This document shows positions 54,144 to 64,000 of a stretch of 64,000 bases of DNA, piece after piece. Every line of letters begins with the position of its first letter. The first letter of the stretch is position 1. Source of the stretch: Curvularia sp. ZM96 (Eukaryota; Ascomycota; Dothideomycetes; Pleosporales; Pleosporaceae); contig JAJGBQ010000003.1 in NCBI GenBank assembly GCA_022457065.1, positions 4,960,001 through 5,024,000 of the forward strand, read 5' to 3'. The notes beneath the pieces are model-generated. The model worked only from the letters and a program-made list of their open reading frames with translations. It did no database searches and was not told where the DNA came from. The position numbers and the translations under genes were made by a program.

Positions 54144-55310
54144 TGATGTGAATGTTTCACTATAATAATATATCGATGACCGAGTTAGCGAAATAGCGCC
54201 TGCATTGATTCCGAAGGGTCATACGCTTGGCGTTCTTGTAAGCCTAGACCAAGTATAGTCACGTAATTGCCTACTGAGTAATAACTATAATTACATTACC
54301 AGAATATAATGCGCTTACATGCATACACAACCGTACCTCAGAACCAACGCAAAAGGAACCTCCGTTTATCGAGTATAGCGATGCTAACTGAATATGGATG
54401 TTGCGACAGCTCCTGCTCGCAAATAGTCGAATACAGATAAGCTTGCTGCCTCAGCAGTAGATAAGGCTTAGCGTCAGCGCACACGCACGCTAAGAGGATA
54501 ATCCCCTCCCGTGAGCCATCTTGGAGGGTGGCTGTAACTTTCTTTTTCCATAATCGCCTGCTAGTTGTGTATGCAATGGCCAACACAGTGACTAGCGATT
54601 GCGGCTTCACTCCTGCAGGCAGCATTCTGAAAGTTTCGTCATCATGAGATTGAAGATTGACCAATCATGTTCAGCTGATTGCTATGTACGGAAAGTGGGT
54701 CTGCTCAAATATGTTGCGCAGCTGCGCATAAGGGTGAAGCTACAATCGCTAATGACAGTAGCAGCTATTGTGGTGCAAAAGCTGCCAAAACTGGGCCGTA
54801 AGGCTACTGCAACCGTCCCGCAACCGACGCCGAGTGCGATATGACTCGATCGCGACCGTAATCACTTTGAAGAGTAATTACGTTGGCTCAGCACATGACA
54901 TGAGCTGTGCCGCATTGGCGCGACTGTATGCCTGTAAGCAGCTTACAATTTTCAATCGGCGGATCCCATGCGAAGTTCCTCATACGCCGTATTACAAACA
55001 AGGGAAGGCCAGTTTACTGCAGGCAGCTGCGTTGCGCGTCATATGAGACAAAATATTTGATAAAGTGTGATAGAACCGACAATTTCTCCTAGAAAGCATC
55101 AACGACGTAATTTTCAGTGGGTAGCACTAATGTTTTTGTAGAAGGTTGAATTATTTTCGCTGGTTGAGAGAGCAGCGAAGCCAGGAAAGATCTTGTAATT
55201 CCGAAAATCTACCAGTCGTTCCGACTTATCAAGATTTCTTATCTTTCCTCTTTTAGAGCTAGTCTTCTAAGCCAGTCGTGTCAAGACCATTAAGAATGCC
55301 CTTATGGCCT
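54144..55310. other. Gene-free stretch
   Basis: Short frames only; the sequence at 54340-55090 has moderate GC but no recognisable domain. Confidence 0.5.
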
Positions 55311-55430
55311 CATGCTCCAACCTAACTCCTTGCCCTTTGCATCTAGGATGCCTAATGCTAAACCATTAAACTGCATAAGCAACTTCCTAATCTCAAGTGC
55401 TTGGGTGAGCTCTATATGCTCGGCAATAGT

Positions 55431-56249
55431 TTAGCTAACCAGATCTCTAAGACCAGCGTCATCTTTAGGTGTGGTTGAGAAAGCATGATTTGCCGCGATG
55501 TGGAAGTCTGGGGTGTTCCAGAAATAGTTGCAGCCTCTATTGAACTTCTCCTTTGCTAGTTCCTTCAGACCCACAACTTCATATTTATCGGCCATCTCGT
55601 ATATTTTGCTGTGTGTTAGAAGTTGTGACGACGATCTAGTGAGCGGAGGAGTACCGCAGATCTGACAAGTAAATCCTTTGCATGTGTAATTGCAGTGGGT
55701 ACCACAGCAATGGTGAGGATAGAGTCGACTTGTGTCGCAATAATCAAGCTCGTTGTAACAAGTATGTGGGAAGACAAGATGGTAGCCTAGCTTTTTGTGT
55801 GACGACTTCCTACTCTTGACAGGCGTGGAAATGGCGACCGCTGAAGATGATGCACTAGCCGGAGGTAGCTGCGGCTCGTATTCACCCTCATACAGATATT
55901 GAATGAGAAGCTTTATAGTCTCAGGCTCATTCTCGGGTAAATCGACTGTGCCGTTCTGGGTTTCCTCCACTCACGTGAGCTAACCTGGGTGTACAACTCG
56001 TATCTATAGCCACTTACCTGCCCGCCAAAACTAACTGCACGTGCAAAAAACCCTGCTCGATTGTGGACAATGACCTTGTGGACTTTATACGTATCACTAC
56101 CACACGTGATTTTGAAGTCTAAGTAGGTGCCAGATGCTAAGGAACTGCGTAAGTGTGAGCATTAACGCAATTGTTACAGCGAAATTTCCAACGAGATCCA
56201 CACGCCTTTTGAGTGAGTCGAGCAGCTGCTTTTGCGATGTAGTTGCCAT
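55431..56249 (-). pseudogene. BTB/POZ-domain protein gene with premature stop
   Basis: Proposed exons are 56249-56204, 56136-56018 and 55964-55431 (232 codons). After MATTSQKQLLDSL the BTB core reads SGTYLDFKITCGSDTYKVHK, VIVHNRAGFFARAVSFGGQ and, across intron 2, ETQNGTVDLPENEPETIKLL and IQYLYEGEYEP. A cysteine/histidine-rich insert follows (YPHHCCGTHCNYTCKGFTCQIC), then the BTB-back helix YEMADKYEVVGLKELAKEKF. The frame ends at a TAA (55431-55433) inside LRDLVS-stop-TIAEHIELT. The same frame runs on for about 40 more family-like codons (LLMQFNGLALGILDAKGKEL) to a second stop at about 55310. A CAA-to-TAA change would explain it. The protein may still be made in truncated form. Such fungal BTB proteins are possible CUL3 adaptors. 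The first intron's donor (GTGTGG) is weak. Confidence 0.6.
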
Positions 56250-57064
56250 GATGTCGAGGAAACGTGGGTGAAAGGGACTAAAAGGAAACGTAACAGAAGA
56301 GTATCGTAAGAGAGGGTCAGGTTTAGATCGTTTCGGTTGCCAGAGGCCAAGCGGCGAGCGAGGCGAAAAGAAGTAATTACAGTAGTTACTCACACGGTGA
56401 AGCAAGGTTTGGGAACCACTGGGCCATAGCTTCCGTTGACAGCACGGGGCCGCTTGTCGCTGCTCACGCCGTTATTGGAGCCAAGAGCCACGGGCTTGAA
56501 TTGAAACTAAATCACATCCGATTTAGCGGATCATCATGTGGTGTTCTGATGTGCGTGATAGGCCTCAAAGTGTGCATTACTGTGACTAAGGGCATGCATT
56601 CGCTGATGTCCAGCCCGCTCTTTGCAGCACAGGAAAGTGGCGGACACAATACAGCAGGCTACTTACTGTAGGTTGCTTATCGTCCACCCATGCAGCAAGT
56701 CGATCTTTCCCCTCTTTCACCGCTGTCGCCCCTTTGTGGTGCTGTACTGCTGTGTCACGACCACAGAATGCTGGCACTCTTGATTACGCTTACAGCCAAT
56801 AAGCAGAACGAAGGATGCAACTTAAAACGCAGCCCCGCAATCCTTGCAAGCACGTCGCAATCACACGCTCTGCGATGGCTACTACCGAGCAACTAAGCAG
56901 ACTACAGCACGGCATAGTATACAGCAATAGGCAGCGAGACCTTATAGCTCATTGCTTTTAACCGAATAGTTAATTAAGGCAATAGTAAACCCCGCTTAGC
57001 AGCCTGCTTGCAAAGTATTCTGTTCACAGCACCCTACCTCTTATTTATATACAGAATTGGCATT
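56250..57064. other. Intergenic, about 800 bp
   Basis: No supported gene; upstream flank of the BTB gene followed by increasingly AT-rich sequence. Confidence 0.5.
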
Positions 57065-57320
57065 GCGAGAGAATCTTAGCCGTTCTAAACAAAGCATATA
57101 CGTATCAAGTTTAGGTTAGGTGTTAGGTTTTAATATACGACGCTAAACAGTGCTCTACATATAGGTAGAGCATACTCTAGCCTTCTTACTATTATATCTA
57201 GAAAAGAGGCCGATTTTTGAATACAACATAAAGAGAGTATTGCACTTAAAAGGTAGTACACTATTGCTTTACCTATATTAATACCTCTATATTACATATA
57301 TATATACGCTAGGACTAGTT
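57065..57320 (+). repeat. Dispersed repeat, copy B (more mutated)
   Basis: Second copy of the repeat at 40405-40690, in the same orientation. Compared with copy A, C is replaced by T and G by A at many sites (GCAATACGCGACGCC becomes TTAATATACGACGCT), which makes this copy very AT-rich. Confidence 0.65.
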
Positions 57321-57330
57321 ATCTCTCCCG

Positions 57331-57879
57331 GTGGTAAGCACCGTCGACCGGACGTACTATGGTTTCGACGTAGAGGGTCGGTCATACATAAGAGACGCGC
57401 TGCTCATCCCATTCCTTCAACACACGCCCATCGAGTATCCATCCTTCGCCGAATGGACTTCCAATGCATCGTCAACAAGCTCTTCAGCGTGGCAAAACGA
57501 GTTTACCCCAAGCATCAGCCCCGGCATCAGAGATACAGGAACTGTTGTGCGGGCCTTCCTTCCTGTCAGAGACGCCACCGAGCGCAGCCTCATAATAGAT
57601 TATCAAGGGATTGGCATAGTGGTGTGCGCGAAACCAAAGCTGATCGAGGTTGTGTTCTCTATAAATGAGGGCTACCGTTTGATTCGCCAAGCCGACGTCG
57701 TCACCGAGCCCGAGGGTTTAATCCGAGACGCTGACAGCAGCGGTAGCGGTAGCCTAGCGATTTCGTTTGTCTGCAGCTTGGCTGCACATTCCTCGAAGAC
57801 TCTTAGTAGAATGGACACGCGGACGTGGCAGCTCGCCATTTGTAGAGATCCAGATCGAAGCTTTGAGCAAGGTACGTGA
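57331..57879 (+). pseudogene. Internal fragment of an unrecognised protein
   Basis: A 182-codon plus-strand frame without a credible ATG that begins directly where the dispersed repeat ends. Composition is protein-like (DTGTVVRAFLPVRDATERSL, IDYQGIGIVVCAKPKLIEVV), with no signal peptide or membrane helix. It stops at 57877-57879, just after RDPDRSFEQG, near a potential GTACGT splice donor. Further plus-strand frames to 58210 (GKSHLIVNATLTDSVTALDG) may be later exons of the same gene. Either a 5'-truncated relic cut by the repeat or an unannotated multi-exon gene whose first exon I cannot find. Family not recognised. Confidence 0.4.
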
Positions 57880-59440
57880 TACGCTGAAAGGTGGCGAATC
57901 GATCTGTAGGCTGTTCTACAGCTATCACGTGTCACTAACTGTCTTCTAAGGGATTTGTTCAGTTATGAGCACCGGGAGCCAAAAAGAGGTTGGAAAATCT
58001 CATCTCATCGTCAATGCAACACTCACTGATTCTGTAACGGCGTTGGACGGATCTGACGTATGGGCATCGACAACACTCCAAGCCTACTCCGTATACCGCC
58101 TTGTATTCCTCGTTTTTAACTTCACATTAAGACGAGGGCCCTGTTGGAAGAGGGAGTTCGCTGCTCCCAGCCACCTCCCAGCCACTAAGTCTTGGCATAG
58201 ATTCTATTAGTATACCAGCGTCCCACGTGCTGTCAAGTAGTCACTCAATCAATACTTCTACCCCTTTCAACAGACCCATCACTTGCTCAAGCTCTACAGC
58301 AAGTCAACACTTTCATTATCCTCTCAATTCCTATATCTACACCAAGTGCAGATTTTGTAATCACCTGTACGTCCGTTCCGATACTTGTGCGAGCTCCTTC
58401 ACCACAACCCACTCCTCTTCGCTCACCTAATCCTTTAGCTATCTCTGGTTTAGCTAATCAATGTACAATATACAACATGCAGAGGAAGAAGTCGCTCAAG
58501 GACAAGCATACCTTGAGGAGGCGGGGGCAATCCCTAACCCTGGCATGTACATACTCCGTAAGCATGAACTAGCAACTTGGCAATCAACCTCCGAGATAGG
58601 GTAGGCTCGTTCCTAAAAGAGCTAGGGCCGACTTTGAGCGGACCTGAGTCAAGCGCAGCTTTGCGGCACAGTTGCTTTCCCTGCTTGCCAAGTAACCTCG
58701 AAACCTCTATTCATCCTTGTGTGCTCTTTGTTGCCAAAGAAAAAGACGTTTTACGCATATCAGATACTGAATTAGCAAGTAAAAAAACACCCACGCCAGG
58801 TGCCAACGCCATGTCGTTGCATTTACTATGTACCTACCAGCGTTACGAAATCAAGCTTTCGCCTTAGCGTTGGCCCGCAGAACCCTCCCGTCGGTACTAA
58901 CCTTTAGGCCACCCACTGTGCCGCTGTGCCGCTGTGCCGCTACGTGTCCAAGGTTATCCCACTAATAGCGCGTAGGCGTTACGTGCACGATGCGATAGTT
59001 TCGCAGCACGCAGCCGTCTGCTAGTGGCCTTGTGTGCTAGCGCAGATAATAGCCCGGGTTGGATTCGTGTCAAGCTTTATCTTCGCGTGCTTAATCAATG
59101 CTCTCTAGGCTAGATTCTGAAACATCTTGCGTTGGTGGTGGAGCTTGTTGATCCTGATTCTAAAGTTGTTCATTAGTGAGACCCTCATTCTTTTGCTCCT
59201 TTTGGTTAAGGTCTTGTAGTCAAGTAGCTAGCTGTTATCTAGGCCTCTGATCGATAGGATGGCGTAGTCTTGTGCGCTGTTGCCAATTCCCTCAGGCATC
59301 TTGTCTTCCCGTTTTTCTTGGCATAGAGTCGAAACCATGACTGCAAACAATTCAAATAAGCGCACAGTATCAGCGCAGCGGAGAAAACAGAACCATCGTG
59401 CCCAGTGGAATTTCCAAAGTTAGTATCCACGGCATCAATC
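57880..59440. other. Stretch without a supported gene
   Basis: Contains weak plus-strand frames at 57965-58210 and 58577-58867 and a triple 8-bp repeat (CTGTGCCG, 58916-58940). No domain recognised. Confidence 0.45.
58916..58940 (+). repeat. 8-bp tandem repeat, three copies
   Basis: CTGTGCCG three times in a row. Minor slippage repeat. Confidence 0.8.
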
Positions 59441-59471
59441 GTTCTGGTAGCACTTTAAGTGCTACCAGAAC
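59441..59471. repeat. Perfect 15-bp inverted repeat with 1-nt centre
   Basis: GTTCTGGTAGCACTT, one T, then AAGTGCTACCAGAAC. It can form a cruciform or hairpin. It lies about 270 bp upstream of the methyltransferase ATG. Confidence 0.95.
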
Positions 59472-59739
59472 ACTTTACCTGATACTGACAATGCTCTTTT
59501 TTTAGAGCGCCACGGAAGGCAGGCTTATAAGCGCTGTCCCCACAGTACTGAATTATCAGGTAGCTTCGACAGAGGAGCACACTTTTAAATAGCAATGCTC
59601 CCGCCCCACCCGGCCACTCAATAGCAAAAAGCACTCCATTCTCGTTTGTAACTTCACTTCACCTACAGCATCATCCAACGGAGACGCCACGCACCTTTCT
59701 ATCCATTGTTCTAAGTAGCTGCTCGAAAAACCAAGCAAC

Positions 59740-60393
59740 ATGCCTGAAGCACCCGAAGACATTGTCGAACACGCCTATGATCACATTGCACGATGGTATC
59801 TAGAATGGGTTAAAAGCGATAAGTCACCACGCGAAAGATACACAAAGAAACTCCTGGAAAAGTTACCGCCCTTACCATCCATTCTGGAGCTTGGCTGTGG
59901 CCCCGGTGTGCCTGTACTGAATATGCTGGTCGACCACGGAGCTCAAGTGATAGCAAACGACATCTCTGCCAAGCAAATAGAAATGGCTAAAGCTCGTTGC
60001 CCGCATGCAAAGTTCGTCGCTGGTAACATGAAAACACTCACGTTCGACGCTGAGAGCTTCCACGGCGCGCTCAGCTTCTACACCTTGTTCCACCTCCCTC
60101 GCTCGCAACTAAAGGATCTGCTCGCCAAGATTTATAGATGGATGAAGCCCGGCGGTCTCTTCGTTTTCAACCTTGCAAGCATTGACGAAGAAGAAATTCA
60201 TGGCGAGATGATGGGTTATGGCATGTTTTGGAGCAGCTATGGAGTCCATGAAAATTGCGAAATATTGGAACAAATAGGCTTCGAATTGTTAGAGGTTGAG
60301 AAGGTGAAGGCAGGTGATGGCAAGCTGGAGGAAGATGAGCCAGATTACGATTCTGAGTTTATTTGGGTGATGGCACAAAAACCAGGGACTTAA
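59740..60393 (+). CDS. Class I SAM-dependent methyltransferase
   Basis: 217 aa, single exon, ATG in AACATGCC context. The Rossmann-fold SAM-binding motif I is ILELGCGPGVPVLNML (about residues 48-63). The acidic end of strand beta-2 is VIANDISAKQIEMAK, and motif II/III are seen as FVAGNMKTLTF and the post-III helix KIYRWMKPGGLFVFNL. It is closest in pattern to the ubiE/Methyltransf_11/25 group. There is no signal peptide, so it is cytosolic. The substrate cannot be told; small-molecule methylation is the usual role. The C-terminus (EFIWVMAQKP) is complete, so the gene appears intact. Confidence 0.85.
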   Translation: MPEAPEDIVEHAYDHIARWYLEWVKSDKSPRERYTKKLLEKLPPLPSILELGCGPGVPVLNMLVDHGAQVIANDISAKQIEMAKARCPHAKFVAGNMKTLTFDAESFHGALSFYTLFHLPRSQLKDLLAKIYRWMKPGGLFVFNLASIDEEEIHGEMMGYGMFWSSYGVHENCEILEQIGFELLEVEKVKAGDGKLEEDEPDYDSEFIWVMAQKPGT

Positions 60394-61193
60394 AAAGGAG
60401 AGAAATTGGATGGCTCAAGTTAACGTGTGTGACAAGCGAGGAGTAAGAGATATTAGAGTAATATTCAGACGAATACTTAGGTTTTATTCCAACGATTAGA
60501 TAGCACTTATATACTATGGAGGTTCTCAGCCCTATAGGCCCAAGGGGTGTTCAATAGAGACCCGAGGGCTCTCCTCTTGGTCCCATATCCAAGTCACGTG
60601 ACAACCAACTCTATCTCATCGTGTTATAGAGTGAGGCTACCTTACTTAGTAAGTAAGACTAGATAACTAGGGGGATTGTAGATTTAATTCTAGCCTATAA
60701 TACTTCTCTAGGCTGGACAGCGGCGTTGTTGCATTGCACAATGAAGGCAATTAAGATTTGAATAAAGATTAGTTTGCAGGTATAGAGAGGATAAGTTCAA
60801 ATAGACCTTTTTACAGACCTATAACTAGAAAGCAAACTACTGCAACAAACAGAAAGTGCTATAAGGTCTTATAGAGTATAAAGGGCTTAGCATAGAGTCT
60901 AGGTATAGTTCATTCAATTTGTAAAGAGAACGCGATCATAACTATAGCTATGATTGTCATAGATGGTAAATAACCCATACTAACGAAGAAGCATATGATT
61001 TTTGCTGAACTTAACAGATCCGTATTTTCATTGTTAGAAGCCCTAAGGGATTTCCAAACCAGCTTCTGGCGTAATGGGTTGGATTTTCGATGAGTGGCAG
61101 GAGATTTGCGAGGTGGCAATCGGGTAATCTTCCTAGATTAGTTAGTGTGAACAATTTCCAATCCAGGCTTTGTATTGCTGCTTACCGCAAGAC
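60394..61193. other. AT-rich intergenic, 800 bp
   Basis: Many TAG/TAA motifs, including a CACGTGAC palindromic core at about 60595. Could hold remnants of a mobile element, but no coding motif is visible. Confidence 0.4.
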
Positions 61194-61511
61194 TTAGCTA
61201 GCCCAGCATGTGTACGCCCTAATAGCTGCCCAGGGTCCAGCATTGCACCGTCCTGAGCTAACACTGCACTCATAGTGTGTTTGATCTGGATCCGAACAGG
61301 GCGTGGTCCAAAAGTTGCAGTGATCTGTTCCTGGAGGTGGCACCCAGACTCCACACAAGTTTGTGGTCTTCCAACCGCTGATATCGATGCAGGTTCCAGG
61401 ATTTTGCGTTCTTTCGAACTCGCCGCTGCACCCGTACCAATCCACTTCTGTGCTGGCCTGGACTCCAGCCAAGAGAGTCATAAGTATAGGTAGGGCGACT
61501 TGAAGCTTCAT
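61194..61511 (-). CDS. Small secreted protein with eight cysteines, 105 aa
   Basis: Single exon on the minus strand from the ATG at 61511. The signal peptide is MKLQVALPILMTLLAGVQA. The mature protein of about 86 residues has eight cysteines (WYGCSGEF, PGTCIDIS, NLCGVW, DHCNFW, TPCSDP, YECSVSSGRC, YTCWAS) and is rich in Trp and Pro. It matches no domain I know. Size, secretion signal and even cysteine count fit the effector-candidate class. The stop follows shortly after the last cysteine. A GTAAGC-like site just beyond the stop raises the possibility of a longer spliced form. Confidence 0.75.
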   Translation of the reverse strand: MKLQVALPILMTLLAGVQASTEVDWYGCSGEFERTQNPGTCIDISGWKTTNLCGVWVPPPGTDHCNFWTTPCSDPDQTHYECSVSSGRCNAGPWAAIRAYTCWAS

Positions 61512-63191
61512 GGTGGCTGTCTGAGGTGATCGTTCTGGTACTGTTTACCGGTGTTGTGTACGTGTAGCTGATAAGATCTGAGAGTGGAAAGAACAATGCG
61601 GATGTAGACGCACATATCTATCTTCCCCCTAATCTTAGATCGAGCCTACCCCTCATCTTCTCAACGGTTCGCAATGGTTCGCAATGCGAAATACGAGTGT
61701 GTGTTACTTCTGCGGTACACTTACGAAGTAGGATGTTCTAGCTGAACTATGGAGTACAAAAGCGGGGTTAAGTAAGCTTGTGAATGGATCAGGTCCAGCC
61801 GCAACTAGCCTGATATCGAGGAGCGTATATAGAGAGCGGGACAAACGGTGGAACGTAATCTCGAGCTGAATGCAGCCTCAGCATCTACTGCTGTTTAGTT
61901 CTACATTCGGCATAGAGTGGCTCAGCTGGCGTTAGACAAGAGTTATAGAGAGAAAGAGAAGAGAAGAGTGTTGTGCTCGCTCATCTGACCTTCAATGCGA
62001 ATAGCATCTTCCTCTGGGTAGCTTTAGTCTGTCAAAACTTTGGTAACATACCAAGATAGAAGGTGCTCGTGAAGCTAGAAGCATTTCCACCTAGACTCGA
62101 CAGTCTTTACAATCGGATGATGCAGCACATAACCAGCTGAACGACAAGAGAAGCCTCAGTTCTAGAAAGTGATCGAGTAGGATAAAATCAATAGAAAGTT
62201 GAGATAGCATACCGACCTCGCCATTTGTACCTTTTTTTGTGAAGCGGACGTCACGATACTATTGGAGTTAGCCACTGAAATCAACACCAATCAATGCGTT
62301 GTAACCTGTAATGCTAGCAGGACGAAAACTACCAATCCGAGTAAGATAATATCTTCTGACGTCAGCAAAACAGAAACTACCAATGCTAGCATTCATCTAC
62401 TTGACACGTGCAGAATATTGCCTGAAGCCAGCGCGCAACACTGACGTATTGCACTACCACCCAGATATCGCTCGAACATCTATACGCTAGCACGCGTTCA
62501 ATCCAAATAAATCGCGCATAACGCTGACATTTGCCTTATGACAAAGATAACAGATCTTAGTCTAAGCTAATAAAGAGCGAGACAAGATCAAGGTCATTGA
62601 GGCTGATAGGATTCTCTGAGAGATGCATAGTCAGTGGTCTTGAGGCCATCAAATAACGTCAGCCGAGAAATCTGGATCATGCCAACTGTAGTTTAATACT
62701 GGGCTCCAAACACTAAAAGCTAACTTTTCGAACTGCAACTATGCAACACATTACCTTCTACCAGAAAAGATAATCACGGCTTCTTAGACGTCTCCATCCT
62801 CGCCTACGCGAATGTATTCATCTGTATTTAGTCTAGGAACATATTGATTCCAGCATAAGCTGTAATCAATTGCTTAGGCAGAATTTGTGGTTGAACTAGC
62901 ACTAGATCTGGGATCCCTAAACTCAATATCATGAAGGAAAATGTCTATATGGAAGGGTTTGCCATTTTTAGGTTTTCTAGATCTACTCACCACGTCTGAG
63001 CTAGTTGCAAACGTATTGCCGAGTCAACCGAGACGCGTGGGATTTGAATTACGAGCAATCGTCGCAATTCAGCGTAGAATATAAGTCAGTACTAGCTTCT
63101 CTGCTCTCCGAAAGTTTTATACAGTATCATCCTAGCGGCGAGGTGCAATTGCCATGATTCTAGTCCGTGCCTCTCGTTGAAAGTTCCGGGC
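61512..63191. other. Gene-free stretch, 1.7 kb
   Basis: No supported gene; one duplicated decamer (GGTTCGCAAT twice at about 61664-61684). A 60-codon plus-strand frame at 62262 has a Thr/Ser/Asn-rich internal near-repeat (TKTTNPSKI, TETTNASIH) but no other support. Confidence 0.5.
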
Positions 63192-63713
63192 ATGGGTCAA
63201 GACTGGGAAGCTTGTCTCGAGATTGTACTCCGGACGTGTGCTATTTTATACACAAAGGAGATGTTCTTCTGCAGAGATTGGCCTAGAGACTTGAGTGGTT
63301 ACTTTGTCCCGCTCAGTTTTATTCTTAGGCACCTCAAAGCTATTTGCCGTTGCCATGGCAGAAAGAGTCTTGAAGTTGACGGAGCTGGCTCACGTATTGA
63401 CCCTCTTTCTAACTGCCAAGAAAACGAACTCGGCAAGTTGATGAAGCCTGTGTTGATATGGACCTGCTTGTTTGCCAATGCAGGATCTCTTAAAGCAAAT
63501 CAAAGCGAGGACCATTCTGGATCGGACCAATATGATCGCTCCATCTACCGAGACTGCATTGCTGACGTCGTCGGACTGGCAGTAGAAGACGTTGATACCA
63601 TGTCGAAAGATGACTTGGTACTGTGTCGGCTAGTTGATTTGCGACATATCATTGGCCCGGAGTGGGATGATCGAATCGGGTTGAAAGACCTCCTCGAAAG
63701 GACCCTCCCTTAA
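63192..63713 (+). pseudogene. C-terminal fragment of a fungal regulator-like protein
   Basis: An in-frame ATG at 63192 gives 173 aa starting MGQDWEACLEIVLRTCAILY. The pattern (ACAILYTKEMFFCRDWPRDL, GYFVPLSFILRHLKAICRC) resembles the C-terminal half of fungal Zn2Cys6-type or similar large hypothetical proteins. There is no DNA-binding N-terminus upstream, where only stop-filled AT-rich DNA is found. Most likely a 5'-truncated relic; a small independent gene is the alternative. The resemblance is by eye and weak. Confidence 0.4.
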
Positions 63714-64000
63714 GAAAGTGCCGATATCTAAGACAGAGCTTAGAAGTACTAGCAATCTATCAAATGCAAAGCCGTTATAATGCTTTATTTTTTGTGTCAG
63801 CTATCTACTTGGGTGACCATGAAGAATCAGTCCAAATCCACCGAAAGCCCTCGAAGTCAGCAGCTCCCTACGCTGAAGCGATAGCTTAACAATTATCTAA
63901 TGTGCATTCCATAGCTACTCGTTAGAAAGGCATATATCTGTCGCTGTCTACGTTTTCGAGTAAGATTCTTTTGTTCTACAGCAATATCCTGACAATATCT
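63714..64000. other. Right edge, no gene seen
   Basis: Short 3' flank without recognisable features. Confidence 0.5.

Noticed and set aside
57105..57140. TTAGGTTAGGTGTTAGG resembling telomeric repeats
   Set aside because: Only irregular TTAGG-like units; the same place in repeat copy A reads GGGTTACGTGTTAGG, so it belongs to the dispersed repeat and is not telomeric.

Overview
The window comes from a filamentous ascomycete, most likely a dothideomycete of the Pleosporales type. Genes carry short introns (about 45-90 bp) with GTRNGT donors and CTRAY-like branch sites. The gene content is fungal: heme-thiolate peroxidase, CFEM and LysM/hevein secreted proteins, NRPS, HeLo-like/ankyrin protein and an NFX1-type helicase. 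Gene islands alternate with AT-rich, decayed stretches whose dead genes show C-to-T / G-to-A damage resembling repeat-induced point mutation (RIP).

Left part (1-12.4 kb): the 3' part of a secreted chloroperoxidase/peroxygenase (+); a five-exon STAND-type ankyrin protein (+); a CorA-like transporter relic (+); a four-exon 7-TM protein (-); a gene-poor stretch; a small CFEM protein (+); and a secreted heme peroxidase (+).

Middle-left (13-24.6 kb): a broken LysM plus four-hevein-domain protein (-); an orphan protein (+); a chitinase C-terminal tail without its catalytic domain (+); a dead O-methyltransferase (+) just upstream of an intact NRPS with the odd order T-C-A (+); a dead ankyrin gene (-); and a six-cysteine small secreted protein (-).

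Middle (24.6-43.6 kb): decayed DNA; a GPI-anchored protein with two cysteine-rich repeats (+); an F-box-like orphan (-); a stand-alone kinesin motor (+); and a complete 5.7 kb Tad1/I-type LINE (-) flanked by a perfect 14-bp target duplication, with ORFs full of stops. One copy of a dispersed repeat lies next to it; a second, more mutated copy is at 57.07-57.32 kb.

Right part (43.6-64 kb): an orphan coiled-coil protein (+); a very large ZNFX1/Hrr1-like RNA helicase gene (-, five exons, about 1978 aa) with a decayed tandem copy of its 3' end just downstream; a pogo/Fot1-like transposase relic invaded by about 62 ACT repeats; a BTB gene cut by one nonsense codon (-); a SAM methyltransferase (+); an eight-cysteine small secreted protein (-); and a truncated regulator-like fragment (+).

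There is no operon logic here. The linking themes are a secreted/effector-like arsenal, a possibly decayed secondary-metabolite locus (O-methyltransferase relic plus NRPS), and mutational silencing of duplicated DNA. No rRNA, tRNA or CRISPR array was recognised. Introns were placed by eye from splice signals and reading-frame continuity.
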